This document shows positions 1 through 11,699 of a stretch of 64,000 nucleotides of DNA, piece by piece. The translations under genes and the position numbers were made by a program. Origin of the DNA: Datisca glomerata (Eukaryota; Streptophyta; Magnoliopsida; Cucurbitales; Datiscaceae); NCBI GenBank assembly GCA_003255025.1, contig QANY01002366.1:1309509-1373508 (forward strand). The letters are read 5' to 3'. How positions within the stretch are numbered: position 1 is the first letter of the stretch; each line of letters begins with the position of its first letter. The notes below the pieces were generated by a model that saw nothing but the letters and a program-made list of their open reading frames with translations, had not been told where the DNA came from and ran no database searches.

Positions 1-245
1 TTTTTTTCATCATTCTCTCCTTCTTCTTCTCTTCCTTCTTCTTTGACATTCGCTTCTTCTTTTTCTTTTTCCTTCTCTTTATCTTTTTCTTCTTCCTTTT
101 CTTATTCCTTTTCTTCTTCTTCTTCCTTCTCTCCCACCATCACATCTTCTTACTCTTCTTCTTCTTCTTCTTCATCTTCTTCTTCTTCTTTCTCTACAAC
201 ATGTTCTTCTTTTTCATCCTTTTCTCCTTCTTCATTTGTTTTTGT
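1..245 (-). repeat. GAA/CTT low-complexity tract, probable acidic linker remnant
   Basis: The plus strand is almost pure CTT/TTC. Read on the minus strand, one frame is a run of Glu, Lys and Asp broken by two stops. It lies just downstream, in minus orientation, of the DUF1985 exon and the coiled-coil segment below. DUF1985 proteins of plant MULE-type elements often carry acidic low-complexity linkers, so I infer it belongs to that broken gene. The serine-rich reading on the plus strand is a by-product of the repeat. Confidence 0.55.
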
Positions 246-295
246 TCCTTATAAATCTCCATCTCCTTCCCATCAGATCGAGGATAAAATGAGTA

Positions 296-606
296 CTAAT
301 CATCTGGCCTCGATGTTACCAGATGATCCATCAAATTTTTGATTTGAGAAATTGCAAAAGAAATGTCTGATTGCATGGACAAAATCTTCTTGTCCATTGA
401 AGTGATCTTTTGGTCCATTCCGATTAGACATTTCCTCACCCCTTCATGTCCACTGAACCTCTTGGATACAACTTTCTTCTCCTCTATTTTTTCAGTGGCT
501 TCTTCATACCACTTCCTCTTCTTCTTATCCTCTTCCTTTTCAATGGCCTCATCCTTCTCATTAGCCCCATCTTCGACTAAAAAGACTTGTAATATTAAGA
601 TTAAGT
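296..606 (-). pseudogene. Coiled-coil segment of the DUF1985-type gene (fragment)
   Basis: A minus-strand frame is open from about 606 to a TAG at 296-298. It starts as a charged Lys/Glu stretch and ends in a helical region with repeated MDxKI-type motifs and regular hydrophobic spacing, suggesting a short coiled coil. A pyrimidine-rich stretch ending in AG, near 590 read on the minus strand, could be a splice acceptor. Position, strand and composition fit the C-terminal part of the gene whose DUF1985 exon is at 1329-2026. No family match is claimed for this segment alone, and it could be a separate fragment. Confidence 0.45.
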
Positions 607-619
607 AGAAAAAACAAAA

Positions 620-985
620 AAGGGTGACTACAGATCGGTTACAAGGGCATCGTGTAGACTACAAGATCGATTACACGGACCACCTGTTGTAATCATGTAA
701 TCATCGTGTAGACTACACGTTGACTAGATGAGATCAGTATAACCATCATTTAGACTACACGATGACTACACGAGATCAGTGTAACAAACTTGTAGACTAC
801 ACAAAGTTAGTGTAATCATTGTGTAGACTACACGATAACTAGACGAGATCAGTGTAATCATTGTGTAGACTACACGATGGCTACACGAGATCAGTGTAAC
901 CATCATGTAGACTACATAATGATTTCACGAAGTCAGTGTAACCATTATGTAGTCTACACGATGTCTACACGAGGTCCATGTTCAA
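620..985. repeat. Array of palindromic CGTGTAG-type repeats
   Basis: About eight imperfect units spaced roughly 30-54 bp, mostly 40-43 bp. Each is centred on a near-palindrome whose best form is CGTGTAGACTACACG (705-719). Units near 652, 705, 750, 790, 821, 862, 904 and 947 share flanking words such as GAGATCAGTGTAA. No coding function is seen. A related array lies on the other side of the DUF1985 exon at 2128-2465. Confidence 0.85.
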
Positions 986-1328
986 GAAGAAGATGATGAT
1001 TTTGAACATACATTCTCTCCAGCTACTGATCTCTAGAAGCTATTTTCATCTTCCTCCTCAATAGGGACCAAGGAAAGAACTGTCAACTAAAAATGCAAGC
1101 TATATAAATTACTAAAAGATTTCTTTTTGTAGATTCTCAACCTGTACTATCGTGGTTGGACACCACTTGAGAATCCTTGGTAACTTGGTCAAAACGTGGT
1201 TACCATACAAACTACCCACCAAGGGGATAGTTTCAAATACCCATTCCTATTTAAACAAAATGGAGTAATTCAATATTCAACACATAAATAATTCAGTACA
1301 ACACTACATAGAATTAAATAAATTATAC

Positions 1329-2026
1329 CTGAAAGGAAAATGGACATCCATTGAGTGAATACCCATGAACAACAGTAGGGTATTTCTGTGTATTTTTTGG
1401 TTTTTTTCTTGATCTTTAAGATCACCAAACATAAGATTTGTATTCTTCACAGCTAGTAATGATTTCAATGTTTTGGAGAACGAGAGGTCTCCCCACGGAA
1501 ATTGGTTGACCGCTTTAAGGTCGTCAACCAAAACCAACCATCTCTTCTCAATTAGGGTACTATTCTCCTTCCCCAATACAAAATGGTCTAGCAAATAAAT
1601 CAGAGCCATCTTGACCGCACCAGAATCTGGCTGATATTTAGAGATCTTGAACTTCTCCTCTAACTCAGCCATGGTTATTGATTTTTCTTTGGGAAAGTAT
1701 AGATAAGAGAGTCTGTTGGGGCCACGAGTCTTCTTCTCATCCCTGGCTTCATTGAACTTTAGTCTGGTAGTCAAAGAGAACTCCTTCTTGGAGAAGCACA
1801 ATGACTCTTTATTGATAAGAAAATGGATCTCCACCTTAGATGGGGTGTCGTCCACATATTCGACATCCTTGGCCAGCACCTGGTGGCATACAGTTGCTGA
1901 AAAGTTTAGGGATGAAACTTTAAGGAGATGACCAAAGCATGTCTCCTTAAATAACGTGAGTTGAGTAGCTGTCTGCTTGGTCTTGACAACCTCTATGTAG
2001 TGGGTATTGCACTTTGCATTAACCCC
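1329..2026 (-). pseudogene. DUF1985-domain exon (MULE/Ulp1-associated plant protein)
   Basis: A minus-strand frame is open from 2026 down past 1329. The peptide has the DUF1985 order: a TCFGHLL start, the KEFSLTT block, an alanine/leucine helix, then VDDLKAVNQFPWG followed by SFSKTLKSL. DUF1985 is a plant-specific domain of unknown function, found mostly in transposon-borne genes that often also carry a Ulp1-like protease. A plausible GT donor lies at 1327-1328 on the minus strand, after a codon run ending in HFPFR. No initiator is evident: a stop at 2027-2029 precedes the frame, so an upstream exon or a 5' truncation is likely. No Ulp1 catalytic region is visible in the window. Domain call fairly sure; activity unlikely. 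Confidence 0.7.
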
Positions 2027-2127
2027 TTACTGTTGGAATACTGTTAACGTCATGGACATATCTTATTTGCATCTTTGACGAAGCCATAGCCTGTAGAATA
2101 TTCAAGGCAAACATAAGATCAGGAAAT

Positions 2128-2465
2128 GTACACGATGATCATGTAGTCCTCGTGTAGACTACACGAGGTATACACAACCCGTGTAGTCCTCGTGTACACT
2201 ACACAAGGCTTACATGACCCTCGTGTTGTCCTCGTGTAGCCTACTCGAGTCTTACATTGACCCTCGTGTAGTCCTTGTGTAGCCTACACAAGGCTTACAC
2301 AACCTTCGTGTAACACAGAAAATAGACACTCACCAAGAGGCTTACATGACCCTCGTGTTGTCCTCGTGTGGCCTACTCGAGTCTTACATTAACCCTCGTG
2401 TAGTCCTCGTGTAGCCTACACGAGGCTTACACAACCTTCGTGTACATAGAAAACAGACACTCACC
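2128..2465. repeat. Second CGTGTAG array with a duplicated ~133-bp block
   Basis: Units of about 42 bp are built on CCTCGTGTAG and its inverse. A perfect 21-bp palindrome spans 2148-2168. A block of about 133 bp beginning AGGCTTACATGACCC near 2205 is repeated near 2338, each ending in the word CACTCACCAAG. It shares the core motif with the 620-985 array but has different spacers. Confidence 0.85.
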
Positions 2466-2716
2466 AAGACCAAAACCTTAAAAACACAGAAAAAACACTA
2501 CAAAACCCAGGAGAAAAAAATACACTCAGAAACCCAGAAAAAAATATTACAAACCCAAATAAACAACCTTGTTATTATTCGGACATCCACAAAAAATAGA
2601 AACGCAGAAATCCAATAAAAAATCCTGAGAAACCTGAAAACTTAACTTGTATTTTTCCTTACTGTGGGAGACGAAGACTCAAAGATTTGCAGAGTAAGAG
2701 AGATTCCGCTACTTCA

Positions 2717-3521
2717 AGAGAGAGAGAGAGAGAGAGATAATTACAGTATAAGGGAAATGAGGGAAGTGCAAGTGAGGGAAATGAAAGGGTGGGGTTTCGT
2801 GTAATGAAAAATTGTAATCATCACTTTTTTTAGCCGTCGTTTAGAATTTGTGAAGGAGGCTTTTTGGTAACTTCACAGACCAATTTTGAATTGATAGTGA
2901 CCCTGGGTCCAAGGTAAGCAAAAATTAGTGATAGGGTTCATTTATGCAAAACAGTTAATTTAGGGGTCCAATTTAATAAAAAACCCATATTCAATTTTTA
3001 CACTTTAACTTGTCTAACAGAACAAATTGCTAGCCATTAGTACACAGAAAAAAAGAAGATCCGCTTCCAACTTCATTATCGAATTGAACAATTACCGGTC
3101 GTCGAGAACCAGATCTTTAAAAATAGATCACAGTTATGAGATGAGGCCCTAGCAATTATTCGAGAACCAGATCTACAAAAATAAATCACAATGGAAAAAA
3201 GAAAGAGTTATTCAAAGTTATAGATTACGAGCCTTAGACAATTACTGGTTTTTCTATCATGGCTTACTAGAGAGCTTCAAATCTACATCTAGTCGCATGA
3301 GAAAGAAAGAGGGAAGAGAGAGGCAATGTCTTAGATCTGAGATGAGGGAGAGACGAGAAAGGCATAAATGCTTCAACTTTGAGAACCACATCTGAAAAGC
3401 AGAGATACTTCAAGTTTGAGAACCAATTTCATGAGAAACATAGAGTTGTGTTGTTAGAGAGAGAGAGAGAGAGAGAGAGATCTGTGAGAGACAGAGAGCT
3501 TTGAGAGAGAAAGGAGATATT

Positions 3522-3556
<35 letters not shown>
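2717..3556. repeat. GA-rich segment with three (GA)n microsatellites
   Basis: Pure (GA)n runs occur at about 2717-2738, 3456-3480 and 3523-3556 within purine-rich DNA. The rest of 2480-4240 shows no gene or recognisable domain. Confidence 0.8.
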
Positions 3557-3559
<3 letters not shown>

Positions 3560-4248
3560 GAGAAGACAAAGTGCTTTAAAAAATAGGCTTGAGCGAGACA
3601 AATCTGCAACAGACGGAGAAAGAGACTTATAGGAGAAGTGTAGGGTTTTGATTGGGTGGGCGTCGAGTTTGTGCGTAGAGGGTAGGGTTGAAAATAAAAT
3701 ACTATATATATGAAGAGTTATATGGAGGTTTAGTCCATTCACTAAAATTCTAGACCAAACAGAGAGTTCAGTTTTCTGCTAAACATAGACCGAACCGCCC
3801 AAACATAAGGAATCAATCGTCCAAACTGATCAAGTTTGGTTCGATCTGGATTGAGTTTCACAGTTTAGGTTGTTTTTGAACACCCATACTTCCTAAGATG
3901 TATGTTCCTACATAGATTCTTTAGTTTTGGGGAGATCATCTTCATTAAACTTGCTTCAATCTCCTGCTTGCCGCTTGCAGTGATAGTCATTGTTGGACTG
4001 TTCCAACCATTCACTCATTTGCAAAAATTCAATAAAGAATGATTAGTACTCATCAAGAGAACCATTTTCAAGTCATTGAACGTCATATCATACTAGATTA
4101 ATAGTATTCAAAATCAAATCTTAAAATTTATTAAGAGAGTGAAGAATGTGATAACTCAATGAAGAAGTTTAATTATTATGTTTTATCCAATATTTACACA
4201 AATGAACTACGTTCCACGACTAGGGTAGCCCCTTCCCATGTGCGCTAG

Positions 4249-5112
4249 TAGAGGTGTAACTGGTTCAATTCGGCTCAGTTTAGGTATATTTTTGGAACCA
4301 AACTATAAATATCATTTTTCAAACATTAGAACCGAACAATCTAAAACCGGTTCGGTTCGATTTTATAGTTTTTACCTGCCCGAAAAAATATATAAAAAAG
4401 TGGAAAAACCAAACCATTTTCTATCCAGAAAAAATATATAAAAAACACATGATTACACTGAAACTGAAGATAATACGATCAGAAAAATACACTTACAAAA
4501 TACTATTTTTAAATTCAATACCTCAGACTTATAAAATTATTACATAACTCAGACATAGAAAAATACACTTACAAATACTATTTCTAATACACTTAACCAT
4601 TGCAGAAAAATACACAACTACCACTTAAAAATATGATAGAATAGAAGCAGTAGCATTTTCTTTCCTCAATCCTTCTTGAATTGCCGCATTTGCCTATATA
4701 AATATGTAAACCAACAAATAAGACAAATATAAGTCTACTTAGTTGTGTAGTAGACTTTATCAAATATAAATGACAAAACTATTTATCAGTATGATCATCA
4801 CCTATACAACTTATTTTCTATCTTAATGATTCTTTATAACTTCTAAAGAAATCCAACATTTCACTGATAAGAATGTGAATGCCATGAAAGAAATCCAACA
4901 ATTGAGAATAAAATGAGATTCATTTATTGAAAAAGATAATATTCATGGACAAATTGAAGGTATGACTTCCAAACTAATCAATTGTACAATCAGGAGCTTC
5001 TAGCTTCACTTTCAAATCATCATTCCACAATTAACATCACATGTTCATAAATCATAAGCCATATTTAAGTTCAGATTAATCCATGATAAGCATAAAAATG
5101 ATTAAGTGATAT
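4249..5112 (-). mobile_element. Truncated hAT-type element, inverted relative of the 41560-43754 copy
   Basis: The segment begins with TAGAGGTGTAAC and CGGTT-rich terminal DNA. Read in reverse it follows the right part of the complete hAT element at 41560-43754 over several hundred bases, for example the blocks around 4660-4800 and 4900-5110. The similarity stops near 5112, where this copy is cut and unrelated AT-rich DNA begins. No coding sequence and no target duplication are seen. Confidence 0.75.
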
Positions 5113-6170
5113 AATATATAACCTATATATTATATAAAGTATTAAAATCTGGAAAAGTGATGCGCGTGACGTGATTTTTTTTACGCGTGAAAGTCTATTT
5201 TTTTCAAAAATCATGTTAGTGGGGTATTTTTGTTTTTTTGTTTTTACATTTGTGACCATTTTTATATTTTTTTAAAATTTGGCTATTTATTAACATTACT
5301 AAAGTTTTAACTCAATTCAAATTAGGACAACACTTCCCTCGCAATTGGCCCAATAAAAAATGTCATATGTTATTTTTTTAGCGTTTCATTTAAGCTGTGC
5401 TGGTTCCAACAGAATAAAATACTTTTAGTGGAACTCACCATAACTTTAATTAAACATTAAATAAAAATTATATAATACATCTTTTTTTATTAGGTCAACT
5501 AAGTGGTCAGGAGGAGCTCCTCCTGACTTGGCTAGGACGGAAGATTGTCCTTCAAATTATAGTTATCCTACTATTTTTTATTCTTATAAATTTATCGATT
5601 CTAAATATAATACTCACCAATTATAACTAAACATATCTAGTATAAATGAATATATATATATATATATATATAATGTCTGTGTGTTTTTTACTAAATTAAT
5701 GAGCTAAATAATTATTTTTAGTAAATTAAGCTAAGGTAAGTTTAAAATTGTAGTTAAATGTGTAAAAAAGTATAGAAAAAAATGTTTAAAGTGTTATTAA
5801 ATGTGATTGTGATATTCACAAATTAAAGAAAATATAATTTTGATGCTTTGCTAGAATTTGAAAAATATTTACGGCCGTGACACCCACGACTTGTTATATA
5901 ACATCCGTTACACATGATTTCCGTGACACCATGATCACGATGCGACACAGACCACGACCGTTATTAAAGACCATGGCTCTCACCGTTTCATATCCTCTCT
6001 TTCTTTATCATTTTCCTCCTTAACAAACATCCTCCTAGCTTCTCCTTCTACCTTCAATCGTGAGCAACCGCTAATTGCAGAATCGCTGCATCTCCGCCTG
6101 ATACCTTTAGCGAGGCCAGACCGCCTTTAGCAATGTTGGATCACCATCAGTGACGCTAAACTACTTACGT
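5113..6170. other. AT-rich intergenic DNA without a gene
   Basis: No coding frame with a recognisable domain. A (TA)n microsatellite lies at about 5650-5672. Near 5870-5970 there is a short CG-rich patch with repeated CCGTGACA-like words. Confidence 0.6.
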
Positions 6171-6179
6171 TCTCTTTGG

Positions 6180-6800
6180 TAAGGGGGTGAACGGATTGGT
6201 TAGATCGATTAGTAGGCCAAACCGATAAGAGTAAAAGAATTGAACCAAATCAAACCAAAGTAGTCGGTTCAGTAAGATCGGTTATAATCGATTCGGCTAA
6301 AATGTGAAACTTCACACAAATCAAATTCACTTAGGGGTGTGCACGGTTCCATTAGTAAGACATTTTTGTAATCGAACTGAATTCACCGGTTACCTAAAAT
6401 ACCGAACTGAACTAAACTGTTATAACCAAAAGAATCGAAGCGAATGAAACCGAAGTAATCGGTTTAGTTCGATTACTTGTAACCAGTTCTGCTACAATTA
6501 TAAAATTGTTAGAAAAAATAGCAAAAATCATTAAATTGAAAATATCAACACTAAAGACAATTAATATATATATATATATATNNNNNNNNNNNNNNNNNNN
6601 NNNNNNNNNNNNNNNNNNNNNTATATATATGTATATTAAAAAATGGTTGTAATCGGTTTAAACCGATTACATGTTTATTGTAAAATATAATCGAATCGAA
6701 AGTTCGGTTACTTAAATTAACCAAACCGATCACATGTTTATTGTAAATATATAGTCGAACCGTATGATTCGATCTAGTGATTAATCAATATAAAAAAGGC
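6180..6800. mobile_element. CGGTT-rich MITE-like remnants containing a 40-base N gap
   Basis: Repeated words such as AACCGAACTGAA and ATCGGTTTAAACCGAT, and the hAT-like terminus TAGGGGTGTGCACGG at 6332, suggest one or two small non-autonomous hAT-type remnants. The assembly gap at 6582-6621 sits inside a (TA)n run, so the true length is unknown. I could not pair the terminus with a partner or find a target duplication. Confidence 0.45.
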
Positions 6801-7062
6801 TGATATAAGTAAGAATTTACTTAATCACACTCCTTGCGGGTTTGAAGATGAGATCCATTGTGATTTGCGACAATAGCAAACAAAACTGTTGCTTTGAACT
6901 CCACATTCCCCATCCTCTGATAGTCGCTACAACCGAACTAAAACTGAAAGGAGTTTCATCAAAGATAAAGTTATGCAGAGGAATTGGCATAAGGATTGTA
7001 CTCATACTGGCACGGTGGAGGAGTGGCTGAGCACGGCTTGAACCTGAGGCAGCAAAGTGAAA

Positions 7063-7150
7063 GGGAGACGATGACGAGCTGTAGGAGACGACAACAAACT
7101 GAAGGAGATGATAACGAACTAAAGGAGATGATGGCGAACTAAAGATGATT
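7063..7150. repeat. 20-21 bp tandem repeat, about four units
   Basis: Successive units resemble GGAGATGATAACGAACTAAA. The array sits in otherwise unassigned sequence (6800-7250) that has frames open on both strands but no recognisable domain. Confidence 0.75.
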
Positions 7151-7254
7151 GAGGTGACTGAGAGGGTTAGAGTCATGAGAACTGAGAAATAGAGAGGCTT
7201 AGGCACTTGGCTTAGAGGTCAAGAAAGAAATCTCCTATTTAAGGTTTTGATATC

Positions 7255-7274
7255 ATATATATATATATATATAT
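7255..7274. repeat. (AT)n microsatellite at the left edge of the pararetrovirus cluster
   Basis: A pure AT run directly abuts the first base of virus-like sequence (TAATTCCGTGC at 7275). AT-rich DNA also ends the cluster on the right, near 19895-20034. Integration next to AT dinucleotide repeats has been reported for some endogenous plant pararetroviruses. Confidence 0.85.
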
Positions 7275-7289
7275 TAATTCCGTGCATTT

Positions 7290-7302
7290 TGGTATCAGAG
7301 TC
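7290..7302 (+). promoter_or_regulatory. tRNA-iMet primer binding site of copy A
   Basis: TGGTATCAGAGTC matches the usual TGGTATCAGAGCC complement of the initiator-Met tRNA 3' end except for one base. This site primes minus-strand DNA synthesis in caulimovirids and many plant LTR elements. A degenerate second copy lies near 14964 and an inverted one near 15120. Confidence 0.85.
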
Positions 7303-7733
7303 AAAACTGGTGGGGATAATACTGTCATTTACTGTTTCTACTTCAAATTTCTGTATAATTAATCTGTTCGACACCTATTATGGTTGGTTATGATAATATT
7401 GTTGGCTTATTTGCTTACATGAATAATTACATATATCTAATCTTACTTTCCACCTAAATGGCTGGTTATTATTATAATTGATTATTTATCTGTATTATTT
7501 ATTTACATAATCTGTGAATTTGTTTATCAGAGGCTGACATACCCGTTTCTATTTGGTTAGCTTTAGGGACCTAGGTAAGACCTCTAATATACATAAATCT
7601 CGAGGGTATGGTGGTTGTAGAGGCGAAAGGGAGAAAAGTAAAGCCTAATAGGAGGTTGTAGAAGTCACCACAAGGTTAGTAACAAAATACAACACGAAAT
7701 TCTCAATATAAGAATAATGTAGTTAGTTGAGCA

Positions 7734-8243
7734 ATGAGTGGATCATTTAGAAATAATTCTTCTAGTAGTAATAGGTCAACAATAACCTCAATTCCTGACA
7801 TAATAAATGATGAACACATTGAATTAGCAGATGATCTAGTAGATCATAGGGTATGGAATATACCAAAAATGCCCAATAAAAGTATTTATAAATCAACATG
7901 GTATGTTGCATCCTTCAAGCCTCAGCATCATGTAAAAATAATTGAAAAAATATATGCTCTTGGAAAAGGGCATGAAACTTGTCAATTACTTTCTTTTGAT
8001 GCAATAAAGCATCATATTCGAGAAGGATATAATTTCTTTTATTTTGGTTTAGTCTAGGTTGGAGTTAAACCACTTACAAGAAGATGCTTAAATATCTCTG
8101 TCTTGCTAGCCTTACAAGATGCAAGATTTACAAACTTTAATGATAGTATCTTAGGATTAATTGAATCCTCACTTTGTAATAGTCCAATCCATTTTGATTG
8201 TTTTCTATATATGTCTGTTCGTTTAACAGATCCCCTATTTTAA
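7734..8243 (+). pseudogene. Pararetroviral movement protein domain
   Basis: The frame opens with a Ser/Asn-rich N terminus after ATG 7734 and continues into a 30K-superfamily movement protein. The recognisable block is VKPLTRRCLNISVLLALQDA followed by a RFTNFNDS-type motif and an ESSLCNSPIHFDC-type motif. Movement proteins of this family widen plasmodesmata for cell-to-cell spread. An in-frame TAG at 8055-8057 interrupts the domain, with clear homology on both sides; the frame closes at 8241-8243. In exogenous relatives this domain is the N-terminal part of a large polyprotein. Non-functional as it stands. Confidence 0.85.
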
Positions 8244-9600
8244 AATCTTTAACTTTGAATATTAAAAGTAGTGGTCATTAAATCCTAGAAGACACCCAAC
8301 CCCTAGCTTTAATCCTTAGAATTCATTACAAAGTAATCAAAATAAATATGAATTTCCAATCCATCAATAGGAGTCCAAAGAATCATACCCTATTGATACA
8401 ATCTATTTAAAGTAATGCCAATATTAGAGTCCCTAAAATAATTAGGTGGGCTGATATTAATTTACCTTCAAATTGTCTTTTAACTAATGAAAGTCAGTCT
8501 ACTCAAATTCAAAGACCAATTGAAGATCTAGATTACATCCAGCAGTACATGGATGGTACTGTAAAAATTAACTTTCAATCATCTTCTAGTTCTAGTCCAT
8601 AAATTAGGGAGTATAGCCAGTCAGTAGCCCTAGGAATTCTTTTTCTGAATCATCCATCGATAATGATCAAAGTCTTAGGATTCAACAATTAGAAAAAGAA
8701 TTAAAAATTTTACCAATTAGAATTTAAGACTTAAAGGCGTAGCCACAAGGTCACAAGTTAGTCGGTCAGTCTTTGATAATAAGTCTGATCAATCTGACCA
8801 GATTGTGAAGGTTTAACCCAACACAATAATGACCCAGCCAATACAGATAGACATAATTGGTTCAGAGATTCATATAACATGGATCAAAGAAAAATCATAC
8901 TTGCTGAATGGAAGACATTCATGCAAGAATTTAGAATTGATATATTTTTCCTTGATTACATTGAACATATTTATGAGAAAAATATCAAAGTGATTTCAAT
9001 GTATAAATGGGTTAAGGAAGATTCTAGTGTAGTTTTTACTAGTCATCATCCTTATGAAAGAATTATGATTAATCAATAAAAAATTTTAACATTGCTTCTC
9101 CTTTTAAAATTACAAAGGAAGAAGAACCAAACAAAAAAGTAGTTGAACAACTCAATTATACGAATAAGAGTCTAATTACCATAGGAACATAATTAGACAA
9201 GATTGAAAATAAGGTTGATGTTCTTAATGAACCAAAACCTAATGAAACCCTGAAAGAGAAACCTTTAATAAATCTTTTAGATAAAACTACTTTAAAAATT
9301 ATTCTAGTTGATAAAGAAATTGATAAAATGACTCACTAATTAAAAAATAAATCTATTGAGTCATCTTCTTCTTTTAAGGTTGTTAACCAAAACAGTAGTC
9401 CAGATTTTGAAACTAAATCTGAAAAAATTGGTGAAATATTTCAAGAATTGAAAGTAATTAACCAATATAATGATTCAGATTCAGAAAGCCATAGGTCAGA
9501 ATCAACCTGTGAATCATCTACAATAAGTGAATTTTCAAATGTTAACAATATTGACAAATATTTCAGAATTTAGAAATTAATAAATTAGAAAGAAAATGGC
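8244..9600 (+). pseudogene. Decayed inter-domain polyprotein region of copy A
   Basis: Several short plus-strand frames (for example 8879-9079) with Asn/Lys/Glu/Ser-rich composition lie between the movement protein and coat regions. Many stops separate them. Position and composition fit the low-complexity N-terminal part of a caulimovirid coat region, but I recognise no domain here. Confidence 0.5.
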
Positions 9601-9611
9601 ATAAGAAACTC

Positions 9612-10663
9612 ATGTCTCCTGATATTCAAATTACCGAATCTTCACTTGTTAATCAATTTTCTGTTTCTGTAGAAAAATTATATGAATGGAATATTGATGG
9701 ACTTTCTGAACATGAATTTCTCAATAAAATACAACACATGGCAATGGTAGCTAACAACTACATTACCTTTCACAAATTACTTCATGCAGAAGTAATAAAT
9801 CTTCTAGTCATATGATTCATATGAGTGCTCCATTCTAGGTGGGAAAAACATCTCACCAAAGAATCCAAAATTTTCATTCTTTCAACAGTAAAGATTAATG
9901 TTGAAGGAATCCCAATAATTAGAGAAAATCTGGAAACAATACCTGATGAAATTAATACACTCCTTTATACAATAGTTGAACACTTCATTGGTACACCAAG
10001 TAATATTACTTCATGTATTCATGATTAATTAACATGTCTTAGGTGTCCAACCTTAAGTGATTTTAATTGGTATAAGAATATATTCTTATCTAGAGTTATG
10101 TCAAGGGATGATAGTAATCAACCATTTTGGAAAGACAAATTTATTAATAGATTACCCAATCTATTTGCATACAAAATAAGGATAGTCCTTAATAATGACC
10201 TAGGTAGTATAGACTATGATAGTCAAACCTACGAAACAATAATTACTATAAATAAAAAAGAAGGATTAAAAAATGTGTGTTGATATAAAAATCAATAAAT
10301 AAATTAAAAAAGAAAGCAAAACTGTTAAATATGAGTTAGGAAATTTTTGTGAGCAATACGGTTTACCCTCTATTACCCCTTCTTAGAAAAAAATGAAAAA
10401 TTCTCACCTAAGCCATAGAAGGTCAAAAACCCTATAGGAGAAATTACCACAAACATAAAAAAAAATTGACCGAAACTTTTCTAAGAATAAACATTTTGAT
10501 AAACATCTCTAGGAATAAAAATTATTCTAGAAAAAAGTTTAATAAAAAAATTGATAAAAGTAATATTACATGTTTTAAATGTGGTCAGAAAGATTTCATT
10601 TCAAATACTTGTCAAGTTAAGAATAACATTAATCAATTAAAATTTTCTGAAGAAGATAAATAG
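9612..10663 (+). pseudogene. Pararetroviral coat protein region with degenerate zinc knuckle
   Basis: Consecutive plus-strand frames (9612-9815, 9825-10028, 10098-10283, 10466-10663), separated by stops and shifts, cover the coat region. At 10571-10612 a CX2C...C knuckle reads CFKCGQKDFISNTC. The spacing suits CX2CX4HX4C, but the position expected to be His is Phe, so metal binding should be impaired. The knuckle binds nucleic acid in caulimovirid coat proteins. A basic Lys/Arg/Asn stretch precedes it, as in the family. An acidic tail follows. Confidence 0.75.
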
Positions 10664-11290
10664 GAATTGTTTCGAATCTTAGAAACAATAGATTATTATG
10701 AAAGTAATAGTGAAGATTTAGGAGAATATGAAACCCTTGAATCCTCTAAAATTGAATTCTTAAGTTATGACAGCGATTCTCTTAACATTACTATGGGGTG
10801 TAGGGATAGTTGTTGTAAAAAGTTTAAATGTCTTAAATAAAAATGAAGAACAAGAAACCCTCTTGTTAGATTTAGTTTGTAAAATTAAAAATCCAGAATT
10901 AAAACAAGAATACCTTGAAAGACTTACAAAGGTAATTCTGAAGAAAGAAAATATCGAGTCTTATAATAATAATACTGCAAGTCTTTCACAAACCCTTAAA
11001 AAATTTAACAAGGTAAAAGGGAAAGAAAAGGAAGTTACCTTATAGGAACTTCAAAAGAAAATTAAAAATATTAGAATAGAAATAAAAGAATTAAAAAATT
11101 TTAACACGAAAATAAAGGAAGAATTAAACCTTTTAAAGATAGAAAATCTAATTAATAAACAAAAATTTAGTGAATCGAGTAAATTACTAGTTTTTGATAA
11201 TAAGGTTGAAGAACTTATTATTAACAGTCAAGATGATAAAAGTTTCATTGAAATACTTAATCACATAAAAAAATGGCACACAATATTCAG
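10664..11290 (+). pseudogene. Asn/Lys/Glu-rich linker between coat and protease
   Basis: A plus-strand frame at 10767-11045, and a continuation after a TAG near 11043, give charged helical sequence rich in Lys, Glu, Leu and Asn that may form coiled coils. No catalytic motif is visible. It is placed between the zinc knuckle and the protease, where caulimovirid polyproteins have variable linkers. Confidence 0.5.
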
Positions 11291-11309
11291 AATAATTATT
11301 CAAGATTTT

Positions 11310-11600
11310 GATTTCACAACAATGGCTCTTGTGGATTCTGGATCAGATTTGTATTGTATGCAAGAAGGACTAGTCTCAACCAAGTACTTTAAAAAGATAA
11401 AATAATCTTTATCATCTGCCAATAGTACTTGTATGCATATTAATTATGAAATACCCACAGTCCCTGTTTGCCAAGACAATGTATGTTTCAAAACATCATT
11501 TATCTTAGTAAAAAATATGACTGGCAAAATTATTTTAGGTTTACCATTCATTTTTCTGTTTTATTCTTTTACACATAGTATGATGGGATAATTACTTATC
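11310..11600 (+). pseudogene. Pararetroviral aspartic protease
   Basis: The retropepsin-like active site reads VDSGSD, with the DSG codons at 11334-11342. About 65 codons later comes a hydrophobic GKIILGLPF motif, the flap-distal ILG block of the family. This enzyme cleaves the polyprotein. A stop near 11403 and others after 11590 break the frame. The equivalent end of the protease is seen in copy B on the minus strand at 17425-17634. Confidence 0.75.
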
Positions 11601-11699
11601 CTTTGTATGAACCCATAAAAGTCAAATTTCTTTTTTTTGTCACAATGAGAAATTGAAGACCTTGAGACAAAATTCTATTTTTAAGTCCATGTAAGAAAA

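Noticed and set aside
43..342. Plus-strand serine/phenylalanine-rich protein
   Set aside because: Product of a CTT repeat; the minus-strand acidic reading next to a DUF1985 exon is a better explanation.
620..985. CRISPR-like array
   Set aside because: Eukaryotic context, uneven spacing, and spacers that are themselves similar; it is a diverged minisatellite.
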